Positions 7,530 to 13,091 of a DNA stretch of 13,353 nt are shown piece after piece. The translations under genes and the position numbers were made by a program. The notes beneath the pieces are model-generated. The model worked only from the letters and a program-made list of their open reading frames with translations, searched no databases and was not told where the DNA came from. Numbering within the stretch: position 1 is the first letter of the stretch; each line of letters starts with the position of its first letter. Origin of the DNA: UBA3818 sp051881895 (lineage in GTDB: Bacteria; Bacillota; Clostridia; Oscillospirales; Ruminococcaceae); NCBI GenBank assembly GCA_051881895.1, contig JBJEQT010000088.1:1-13353 (forward strand), written 5' to 3'.

Positions 7530-7549
7530 AAAAAGGGGGTCCCCTTTTT
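7530..7549 (+). terminator. Short hairpin between regulator and importer genes, weak terminator or attenuator
   Basis: AAAAAGGG (7530-7537) pairs with CCCTTTTT (7542-7549) around GGTC. It begins at the regulator stop codon. The stem is short and mostly A-T, and the T-tract lies inside the stem, so termination would be partial. No clear promoter was found between it and the lipoprotein gene at 7581, which suggests read-through from the regulator promoter. Confidence 0.45.
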
Positions 7550-7580
7550 AGATATGGTAAAACAAAAGGAGAAGAAAATC

Positions 7581-8648
7581 ATGAAAAGAATGACGAAAGC
7601 ATTGTCCTTATTCCTGGCGGTGCTGATGCTGGCCCTTCCTTTGGCCGGATGCAGCAGCACTGTCTCCTCGGCTGTGACCAGTGAGGAATCCTCCCAGGCC
7701 GACAGCCAGCCGGAATCCTCTTTGCCGGAAGAATCCTCCGAAGAGGAAGTGGAGAAAGCAGATATCAACATCATCGGACTGAAAGGTCCCACCGCGCTGG
7801 GTATGCTCCAGATCATGGAGAACAATGAGGCGGGTCAGGCCAACAACAATTACAATTTTACGTTGGTCGGCGCGCCGGATGAAATTACCAGCAAGCTGAT
7901 AAACGGCGAGGTGGATATCGCTGCCGTTCCCACCAATCTGGCCTCTGTTTTGTACAATAAGACCGAAGGCGGCGTTAAGCTGCTGGCGCTCAACACGCTG
8001 GGCGTACTGTATATGGTGACCAAAAACGAAGAGGTTGCCTCCATCGCCGACTTAAAAGGCAAAACCATTTATGCCACCGGCGAAGGCTCCACCCCTCAAT
8101 ACGCGCTGGAATATATCCTGACGCAGAATGGCCTGGATCCGCAAACCGATGTGAACATCGTGTATAAAGCCGAGCATTCGGAAATCCTGCCTTTGATGAT
8201 CAGCGGAGAAGCTACCGTAGCGCTGCTCCCTCAGCCGTTTGTAACGCAGGCCCTGTCCAAAGACGATCAGATCAAGGTCGCGCTGGATATGACCGAGGAA
8301 TGGAATCAATGCGTAACCGACGGCAGCCAGCTGACGATGGGCTGCGTGGTGGCCCGCACCGAATTTGTAGAAGAGAACAAAGAGGCGGTGGACCGCTTCC
8401 TGGAAGAGTACGCTGCGTCGGTGGAATTTGTCAACGGTAATGTGGAAGAGGCGGCTGCCCTGTCCGGCAAGTTCGATGTTATCGCGGAAGCGGTAGCGGT
8501 GAAAGCCATTCCAGAGTGCAACATCGTATTCTGGGAGGGCGAAGAGATGAAAAAAGCCGCTGAGGGCTTTTTGACCGTATTGTATAACGCGAACCCCCAG
8601 TCTGTTGGAGGAAAACTGCCGGATGAAGGACTCTATTATCAAAAATAG
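7581..8648 (+). CDS. ABC transporter substrate-binding lipoprotein, NitT/TauT type
   Basis: This is the extracellular solute receptor of an ABC importer. The 355-residue precursor has a Lys/Arg start, a hydrophobic signal (7-22) and the lipobox LAGC, with Cys24 as the lipidation site. A Ser/Glu-rich linker (about 25-57) follows, as is common in Gram-positive lipoproteins. The mature domain has features of the NitT/TauT (SsuA/ThiY-like) fold: GLKGPTALGML, LINGEVDIAAVPTNLASVL, IADLKGKTIYATGEGSTPQYALEYIL (landmarks GKTIYATGEG and YALEYIL), and MISGEATVALLPQPFVTQAL (landmarks SGEATVALL and QPFV). The ATG at 7581 has AAGGAG (7566-7571) nine bases upstream; the earlier ATG at 7554 has no such site. 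The substrate is undetermined: family members carry nitrate, sulphonates, thiamine precursors, riboflavin and others, and no riboswitch upstream helps decide. Confidence 0.9.
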   Translation: MKRMTKALSLFLAVLMLALPLAGCSSTVSSAVTSEESSQADSQPESSLPEESSEEEVEKADINIIGLKGPTALGMLQIMENNEAGQANNNYNFTLVGAPDEITSKLINGEVDIAAVPTNLASVLYNKTEGGVKLLALNTLGVLYMVTKNEEVASIADLKGKTIYATGEGSTPQYALEYILTQNGLDPQTDVNIVYKAEHSEILPLMISGEATVALLPQPFVTQALSKDDQIKVALDMTEEWNQCVTDGSQLTMGCVVARTEFVEENKEAVDRFLEEYAASVEFVNGNVEEAAALSGKFDVIAEAVAVKAIPECNIVFWEGEEMKKAAEGFLTVLYNANPQSVGGKLPDEGLYYQK

Positions 8649-9414
8649 AATCGGGAAAAAAATAACACGGGGCATCACGGTAGCGCTGCTGTGGCTTTTG
8701 CTGTGGCAGGCCGCGGCGATGGCGGTGGGGCAGGAGCTTTTGCTGGTGTCCCCGATGACCATGCTGCGCCGGTTGGTTCAATTGGTAAGACAGCCTGTTT
8801 TTTGGCAGGCTGTCTTTTCCTCATGCGGGCGGATCATGGCGGGCGTCTTGCTGGCGCTTGCCATTGGCACGCTGCTGGCGGCGCTGATGAGCCGTTTTTC
8901 GTTCCTGTACGCCTTTTTCCGCCCGGCCCTGCAGGTGATCAAGGCCACGCCGGTAGCCTCCTTTATCATTCTGGCCCTTGTCTGGATCAAATCCTATGCG
9001 CTGGGCGCGTTTGCGGCCTTTTTGATGGTTCTCCCGATGGTTTGGGCCAACTTATATGAGGGTATCGCCGCGGTAGATAAAAATCTGCTGGAGATGGCAA
9101 AAGCCTATCGGTTCTCCTTTGGCAAAAAGCTGCGGTATCTGTATTTGCCCAGTCTGATGCCCTATTTTGCCGCAGCCTGCGGCACCGGTATCGGCATCGG
9201 ATGGAAGGCGGGCATCGCCGCCGAAGTGCTGGGACTGCCCAAAAACTCCATCGGAAAAGCCCTTTACAACGCCAAGATCTATCTGGAAATGCCGGACCTG
9301 TTTTGCTGGACGGCAGTGATCATCCTGCTGAGTCTGCTGTTTGAAAAACTGGCGGCATGGATACTGCGGGCCCTTACCAGCCGGCTGGCGGCGGAGAAGG
9401 AGGCACAGCGATGA
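8623..9414 (+). CDS. ABC transporter permease, NitT/TauT type
   Basis: This is the membrane subunit of the importer, 263 residues with about six predicted spans: near 17-36, 68-90, 97-122, 125-147, 183-204 and 228-248. The cytoplasmic EAA loop that docks the ATPase is readable as EMAKAYRFSFGKKL...YLPSLMPY (157-181), with the expected conserved Gly and LP. This places it in the BPD_transp_1 family. The preferred start is ATG 8623, with GGAGG at 8607-8611 upstream (11 bases, slightly long), overlapping the lipoprotein gene by 26 bases. A TTG at 8605 is possible but lies on top of that site. The stop overlaps the ATPase start as ATGA (9411-9414), indicating translational coupling. An 11-bp hairpin with a T-tract lies inside the gene at 8787-8818. 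Confidence 0.88.
   Translation: MKDSIIKNRIGKKITRGITVALLWLLLWQAAAMAVGQELLLVSPMTMLRRLVQLVRQPVFWQAVFSSCGRIMAGVLLALAIGTLLAALMSRFSFLYAFFRPALQVIKATPVASFIILALVWIKSYALGAFAAFLMVLPMVWANLYEGIAAVDKNLLEMAKAYRFSFGKKLRYLYLPSLMPYFAAACGTGIGIGWKAGIAAEVLGLPKNSIGKALYNAKIYLEMPDLFCWTAVIILLSLLFEKLAAWILRALTSRLAAEKEAQR
8787..8818 (+). promoter_or_regulatory. Intragenic terminator-like hairpin in the permease gene
   Basis: AAGACAGCCTG (8787-8797) is perfectly complementary to CAGGCTGTCTT (8806-8816), with an 8-base loop TTTTTTGG and then TT at 8817-8818, giving a TTTT tract. It encodes residues about 55-66 (VRQPVFWQAVF) of the permease. It lies about 140 bases after the lipoprotein stop codon and could terminate or stabilise a lipoprotein-only message. 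Confidence 0.45.
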
Positions 9415-10004
9415 TCCGAATCGAAAATCTGCAAAAATCCTATGACGGAAAGCCGGTGCTGGATCATTTTTCTCTGACCCTGCCGGACAGCGGGATCGTC
9501 TGCCTGACCGGCGCTTCCGGCCGGGGCAAAACGACCCTGCTGCGGATCTTGGCCGGATTGGAACCGGCGGACGGCGGCAGCGTTACCGGCCTGGACGGCC
9601 GGAAAATCGCTTTTGTATTCCAGGAGGACCAGCTGCTGCCCTGGGTCACGGCGGAGCAAAATATCCGCCTGGCACAGCCGCACGGCACAAGATGCGAGGT
9701 TCGTGACCTGCTGGCGCAGGCCGGGCTGGAACCGGCAGACGGGCAAAAGCGCCCGGAGCAGCTGTCCGGGGGGCAGCGCCGCAGGATCGCTTTTTTGCGA
9801 GGCATTGGCTTTTTAGGGGATGCGCCGGATGGTATCCTGTTTTTGGATGAGCCGTTCAACGGCCTGGATGCGGCAGCGGCACAGCGGATATGCCAAATGA
9901 TCCGCAGCCTGCCCGATCGGACCCTGACGGTTCTGGTCAGCCATCAGCTGGCACCGGTGCAAAGCCTGGAGGCGAAAATTTTTTCCATGGACGATCCGCA
10001 GTAA
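9411..10004 (+). CDS. ABC transporter ATP-binding protein, NitT/TauT type, compact
   Basis: This is the ATPase that energises the importer. All motifs are present: Walker A GASGRGKTT (34-42), Q-loop at Gln71 in VFQEDQLLPW, signature LSGGQ (118-122), Walker B ILFLDEP (142-148) with Glu147, and the switch His178 in VSHQ. The QEDQLLPW segment is characteristic of NitT/TauT ATPases. At 197 residues it is shorter than the usual 240-260: it stops soon after the H-loop and lacks the C-terminal extension. A normal terminator follows directly, so the short form looks genuine rather than truncated by a frameshift. The start ATG 9411 has AAGGAGG (9397-9403) seven bases upstream and overlaps the permease stop; upstream in-frame codons from 9357 lack such a site. 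Confidence 0.93.
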   Translation: MIRIENLQKSYDGKPVLDHFSLTLPDSGIVCLTGASGRGKTTLLRILAGLEPADGGSVTGLDGRKIAFVFQEDQLLPWVTAEQNIRLAQPHGTRCEVRDLLAQAGLEPADGQKRPEQLSGGQRRRIAFLRGIGFLGDAPDGILFLDEPFNGLDAAAAQRICQMIRSLPDRTLTVLVSHQLAPVQSLEAKIFSMDDPQ

Positions 10005-10032
10005 AGGCGAAGGGGTTCCCTTCGCCTTTTTT
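10003..10032 (+). terminator. Rho-independent terminator of the ABC importer operon
   Basis: AAAGGCGAAGGG (10003-10014) pairs perfectly with CCCTTCGCCTTT (10018-10029) and a T-tract continues to 10032. The stem begins inside the TAA stop codon of the ATPase gene. A second small GC-rich inverted repeat (CCGGCG 10034-10039, CGCCGG 10045-10050) follows without a T-tract. Confidence 0.93.
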
Positions 10033-10122
10033 GCCGGCGTGCGGCGCCGGTGAAAAAAACGTTTTCCTCTTTTTCCGGCAGGGGTCATTTATGAAATTGC
10101 TATGAATTTAACATTCTTCCTC

Positions 10123-10151
10123 TTGAAAAGCGTTGCAAAGTTCGATATAAT
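10123..10151 (+). promoter_or_regulatory. Sigma-A promoter of pckG
   Basis: TTGAAA (10123-10128) and consensus TATAAT (10146-10151) are 17 bases apart. Transcription would begin near 10158, after the in-frame ATG at 10155, which rules that codon out as the start of the protein. The leader is about 90 bases long. Confidence 0.85.
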
Positions 10152-10166
10152 GATATGCGTGGAAAA

Positions 10167-10229
10167 TTTGGGTTTTGCAAACAAAAAACCCAAATGAATG
10201 AAACGAAAACCGATGGAAACATCGGTTTT
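10167..10229 (+). promoter_or_regulatory. Two tandem hairpins in the pckG leader
   Basis: Hairpin 1: TTTGGGTTTT (10167-10176) with AAAACCCAAA (10185-10194), ten pairs. Hairpin 2: AAAACCGAT (10206-10214) with ATCGGTTTT (10221-10229), nine pairs around GGAAAC. Hairpin 2 ends one base before the ribosome binding site AAAGGAG. Both share the GGTTTT/AAAACC core, so the arms could exchange partners. No known riboswitch class was recognised. Confidence 0.5.
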
Positions 10230-10247
10230 GAAAGGAGAGCAAAAAGT

Positions 10248-12020
10248 ATGGCACTGACGAAGAATCCGAATGTATTAAAATGGCTGGATGAGATGGTCGC
10301 GCTGACTACCCCGGACCAGGTTGTCTGGATCGATGGCAGCGAGGAGCAGCTCAAAGCCCTGAGAGCCGAAGCAATCGCCACCGGCGAAATGGAGGAACTC
10401 AACCAGGAAAAGCTTCCCGGCTGTCTGCTGCACAGAACCCGTCCCAGCGACGTTGCCCGCGTGGAGAACAGAACCTTTATCTGCTCCCGGAAAAAAGAGG
10501 ATGCAGGCCCCACCAACAACTGGGAAGATCCCAAGGTAATGTATGAGAAACTGGGAAAACTCTTTAACGGCGTAATGAAAGGCCGTACCATGTACGTCAT
10601 TCCTTACTCCATGGGTCCGATCGGCTCTCCCTTCTCCAAAGTCGGCGTTGAGCTGACCGACTCGATTTATGTTGTGTTGAACATGGACATCATGACCAGA
10701 ATGGGCGCGCAGGCTTTTGAGAACCTGGGCGACGAGTCCAATGACTTTGTAAGAGGTCTCCATTCCAAAGCCAATATCGACGAGAATGAAAGATATATTG
10801 TCCACTTCCCGGAGGACAACACCATTTGGTCCATTAACTCCGCTTACGGCGGCAACGTGCTGCTGGGCAAAAAGTGCTTTGCGCTGCGAATTGCTTCTTA
10901 CCAGGGCAAGAACGAGGGCTGGATGGCCGAGCATATGCTGATTTTAGGCATCGAGAATCCGCAGGGCGAAGTGAAATACGTCACTGCCGCGTTCCCGTCT
11001 GCCTGCGGCAAAACCAACCTGGCTATGCTGATCCCGCCGGAGATTTATAAGGAAAAAGGCTATAAGGTATGGACGGTTGGCGATGATATCGCCTGGATGC
11101 GGATTGGTCCCGACGGAAGACTTTGGGCGATCAACCCGGAGAACGGCTTCTTCGGCGTAGCGCCCGGCACCAATGCGAAATCCAACCCCAATGCGCTGGC
11201 TTCCACCCGCAAGAACACCATCTTTACCAACGTGTGCCACAATATGGATGACAACACGGTTTGGTGGGAAGGTCTGGATAAAAACCCGCCGAAAAACGCC
11301 ATTGACTGGAAAGGCCAGCCGTGGGACGGCACCACTTCCACCGAGAAGGGCGCGCATCCCAACTCCCGGTTTACCGCTCCGGCGATCAATTGCCCCTGCA
11401 TCAGCGATAAATTCAACGATCCGCAGGGCGTGCCGATCTCCGCGATCATCTTTGGCGGCCGCCGTGCGAAAACCGCTCCGCTGGTTTACCAGGCAAGAGA
11501 TTGGGAGCATGGCGTGTTCGTAGGCTCCATCATGGCTTCTGAGACGACTGCTGCCGCTGCCGGTGCTGTCGGCGTTGTCCGCCGCGACCCGATGGCGATG
11601 CTGCCCTTCTGCGGCTACCATATGGGCGATTACTTCCAGCATTGGCTCGACATGGGCAAAAAACTGGGCGACAAAGCGCCGAAAATCTTCAACGTCAACT
11701 GGTTCCGGACTGACGACGAAGGACACTTCATCTGGCCGGGCTTTGGCGATAACATGCGCGTTCTGATGTGGATTCTGGACCGCTGCGAAGGCAAAGCCGA
11801 CGCGGTAGAGACTCCCATTGGCTATGAGCCCAAACCCGAAGACATCAACCTGGAAGGCTTGGATATCGATATCGAAACCCTCAAAGGCTTGCTGGATGTG
11901 GACAAAGAGCTCTGGAAAGAGGACGCTGCCGGCATCGAGGAATTCTACCAGAAATTTGGCGACAAGCTCCCCAAAGAGCTGAAAGCTGAACTGGAGACCC
12001 TGAAAAAGAATCTGGACTAA
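10248..12020 (+). CDS. pckG: Phosphoenolpyruvate carboxykinase (GTP)
   Basis: PEP carboxykinase interconverts oxaloacetate plus GTP with PEP, CO2 and GDP, linking the C4 pool to gluconeogenesis, or fixing CO2 in the reverse direction in fermenters. The 590-residue product is of the GTP family, not the ATP family. The P-loop is FPSACGKTN (249-257), with the reactive Cys253 and Lys255 typical of GTP enzymes, and RRAKTAPLVYQ and FRTDDEGHFIWPGFGDNMRV (landmarks FRTDDEGHF and PGFGDN) match the family C-terminal half. Metal-site and substrate segments such as YGGNVLLGKKCFALRIAS are intact. The start is ATG 10248, with AAAGGAGAG at 10231-10239; the reading frame is open to 10155 but that codon precedes the predicted transcript start. 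It is a single-gene unit with its own promoter, structured leader and terminator. Confidence 0.96.
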   Translation: MALTKNPNVLKWLDEMVALTTPDQVVWIDGSEEQLKALRAEAIATGEMEELNQEKLPGCLLHRTRPSDVARVENRTFICSRKKEDAGPTNNWEDPKVMYEKLGKLFNGVMKGRTMYVIPYSMGPIGSPFSKVGVELTDSIYVVLNMDIMTRMGAQAFENLGDESNDFVRGLHSKANIDENERYIVHFPEDNTIWSINSAYGGNVLLGKKCFALRIASYQGKNEGWMAEHMLILGIENPQGEVKYVTAAFPSACGKTNLAMLIPPEIYKEKGYKVWTVGDDIAWMRIGPDGRLWAINPENGFFGVAPGTNAKSNPNALASTRKNTIFTNVCHNMDDNTVWWEGLDKNPPKNAIDWKGQPWDGTTSTEKGAHPNSRFTAPAINCPCISDKFNDPQGVPISAIIFGGRRAKTAPLVYQARDWEHGVFVGSIMASETTAAAAGAVGVVRRDPMAMLPFCGYHMGDYFQHWLDMGKKLGDKAPKIFNVNWFRTDDEGHFIWPGFGDNMRVLMWILDRCEGKADAVETPIGYEPKPEDINLEGLDIDIETLKGLLDVDKELWKEDAAGIEEFYQKFGDKLPKELKAELETLKKNLD

Positions 12021-12040
12021 GCGGCTGACGCCTGTCCTTT

Positions 12041-12077
12041 GGAAAGCCCTGGGAAGCCAGGGCTTTCCTGTTATTTT
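12041..12077 (+). terminator. Rho-independent terminator of pckG
   Basis: GGAAAGCCCTGG (12041-12052) pairs perfectly over 12 positions with CCAGGGCTTTCC (12057-12068) around GAAG. It is followed by TGTTATTTTT. It lies 20 bases after the pckG stop. Confidence 0.93.
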
Positions 12078-12101
12078 TCAGTTTCCGAAGGAGGAACTTT
12101 T

Positions 12102-12248
12102 ATGCTTCACCATCTGGTACAGCCCGCTGGCGGAAAGAATAGCCGCTGGAGAGGAATTGTGGCCCTGACCATGGCCGCGGCGGGAACCGTTTCTTTTGTT
12201 ATCGCCATGCTGGCCAGCGCCTTCGTGATGGCCCGAAAAGGGGAATAG
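12102..12248 (+). CDS. Small single-span membrane protein, 48 residues, unknown function
   Basis: I do not recognise a family. The ATG at 12102 has a strong site, AAGGAGG (12088-12094), seven bases upstream, which is the main reason for calling it. The product begins MLHHLVQPAGGKNSRWRG, a polar and basic N-terminus. One hydrophobic span follows (about 19-43, IVALTMAAAGTVSFVIAMLA and onwards) with a short ARKGE tail. It has no signal cleavage site or cysteine. A longer reading from 12039 would translate through the pckG terminator and is rejected. The gene lies between the pckG terminator and its own terminator at 12302-12337. No separate promoter is evident, so it may be expressed by read-through from pckG. 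Confidence 0.6.
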   Translation: MLHHLVQPAGGKNSRWRGIVALTMAAAGTVSFVIAMLASAFVMARKGE

Positions 12249-12301
12249 GCGCAATCAGAACAGGACACGGCGAATAGGCGAATCCGTAAAACATTTATGC
12301 C

Positions 12302-12337
12302 AAAACGGCGCAGCTCTACAAGGGCTGCGCCGTTTTT
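12302..12337 (+). terminator. Rho-independent terminator after the small membrane protein
   Basis: AAAACGGCGCAGC (12302-12314) pairs perfectly over 13 positions with GCTGCGCCGTTTT (12324-12336), with one more T after. The A-run on the left means it could also work leftwards. It insulates the TetR region from upstream transcription. Confidence 0.92.
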
Positions 12338-12433
12338 GTGATATTGTGAAAGAAAAAAGCCTTTCGAAAGCATTTTGATAAAGCGCCTCTTTGCCGCCCC
12401 TAAGGAGGAAACGGTACATGCCTTTTCTTTTGC

Positions 12434-12462
12434 TTGACATGTTACTTCGGAGTAACTATAAT
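12434..12462 (+). promoter_or_regulatory. Consensus sigma-A promoter of the TetR gene
   Basis: TTGACA (12434-12439) and TATAAT (12457-12462) are both exact consensus with a 17-base spacer, so the promoter should be very strong when not repressed. Transcription would start near 12469. The spacer is almost entirely occupied by a palindrome. Confidence 0.92.
12441..12456. promoter_or_regulatory. Candidate TetR operator O1, inside the promoter spacer
   Basis: GTTACTTCGGAGTAAC has perfect 6-base arms GTTACT and AGTAAC around TCGG. It lies exactly between the -35 and -10 hexamers, the classic place for autorepression by a TetR dimer. Confidence 0.7.
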
Positions 12463-12466
12463 AAAA

Positions 12467-12482
12467 GTGACTTATGAGTAAC
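12467..12482. promoter_or_regulatory. Candidate TetR operator O2, at the transcription start
   Basis: GTGACTTATGAGTAAC repeats the O1 pattern with one arm mismatch (GTGACT against AGTAAC), and the symmetry extends outwards to AAA and TTT. Its centre is 26 bp from the centre of O1. Two matching sites make chance less likely. Confidence 0.6.
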
Positions 12483-12503
12483 TTTTGGCTGCGGGGTAGA
12501 CAG

Positions 12504-13091
12504 ATGAAAACAAATAAGGATGAAATATTAAACGCCGCCTTAACTGTTTTTTCCCAAAAAGGATATGAAGGCGCTTTGCTCCGGGATATTTCCGATTCCC
12601 TCGGCATCACAAAGCCAGCGTTGTACAAACATTTTGAGAGCAAGGAGGCACTTTGGAACGCGATGATAGATTATGTGGAGCGGTACTATACCGAACATAT
12701 CGATTCGGTTTCCGGTATCCCGATTCCAAACGACTGGGATGAATTTCGAAAACTTTCCCTTCGGCAGATTGATTTTACCCTGCACGACGAAACGATCAAG
12801 CGTGTTCGAAAACTGCTCACGGTGGAACAATATCGCAGTGATCGAATGGCCTACCTTGCTACAAAGCATTTCATTACGGATATGGAATCGCGCTATGCCA
12901 AAATCTTTGCCGGAATGATGGAAAAAGGCCTTTTACAAGCGGAAGAGCCCGGGTTGCTTGCTTTTCAGTACACTGCCCCCATCACCGTTCTGATTCATTT
13001 TTGTGACCGTGAGCCAAACAGAGAAACAGAGATTATGCAGAAGATCGAAGCGCACATTAAGCGGTTTTCGCAGGAAAGAAAGAGAAAGTAA
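12504..13091 (+). CDS. TetR/AcrR-family transcriptional regulator
   Basis: This is a 195-residue one-component repressor with the typical layout. The N-terminal DNA-binding domain has ILNAALTVFSQKGYEG (8-23) and a helix-turn-helix around 26-45 (LRDISDSLGITKPALYKHF), followed by SKEAL. A divergent C-terminal ligand-binding domain follows (about 50-195). The start is placed at ATG 12504 because the TetR fold begins within five residues and the transcript starts near 12469. An in-frame ATG at 12474 would add ten residues but lies within operator O2, only a few bases from the 5' end. The binding site before 12504 is weak (GGGG, 12493-12496). Base composition looks lower in GC than the upstream genes. 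The target is probably the gene that begins just beyond the window, plus itself. Confidence 0.9.
   Translation: MKTNKDEILNAALTVFSQKGYEGALLRDISDSLGITKPALYKHFESKEALWNAMIDYVERYYTEHIDSVSGIPIPNDWDEFRKLSLRQIDFTLHDETIKRVRKLLTVEQYRSDRMAYLATKHFITDMESRYAKIFAGMMEKGLLQAEEPGLLAFQYTAPITVLIHFCDREPNRETEIMQKIEAHIKRFSQERKRK

Larger units (their letters stand above)
12418..12477 (+). other. Orphan start: 19-codon reading frame with a strong ribosome binding site
   Basis: AAGGAGG (12402-12408) lies nine bases before ATG 12418, which opens a 19-residue frame (MPFLLLDMLLRSNYNKSDL). The frame runs through the TetR promoter and its TGA (12475-12477) overlaps an in-frame upstream ATG of the regulator at 12474 as ATGA. 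It may be a leader peptide, or the remnant of a gene start displaced by the TetR unit. Confidence 0.3.

Noticed and set aside
10123..10139. Possible cre (CcpA) site overlapping the pckG promoter, TGAAAAGCGTTGCA
   Set aside because: The outer TG and CA fit, but the central CG of cre is replaced by GC and a further position fails, so it is a poor match despite the plausible biology.
10155..10247. A 31-residue N-terminal extension of PEP carboxykinase starting at 10155
   Set aside because: That ATG lies upstream of the predicted transcription start; ATG 10248 has a good ribosome binding site and fits the family start.
12039..12101. Longer version of the small membrane protein starting at 12039
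   Set aside because: It would be encoded by the pckG terminator stem and lacks a ribosome binding site.
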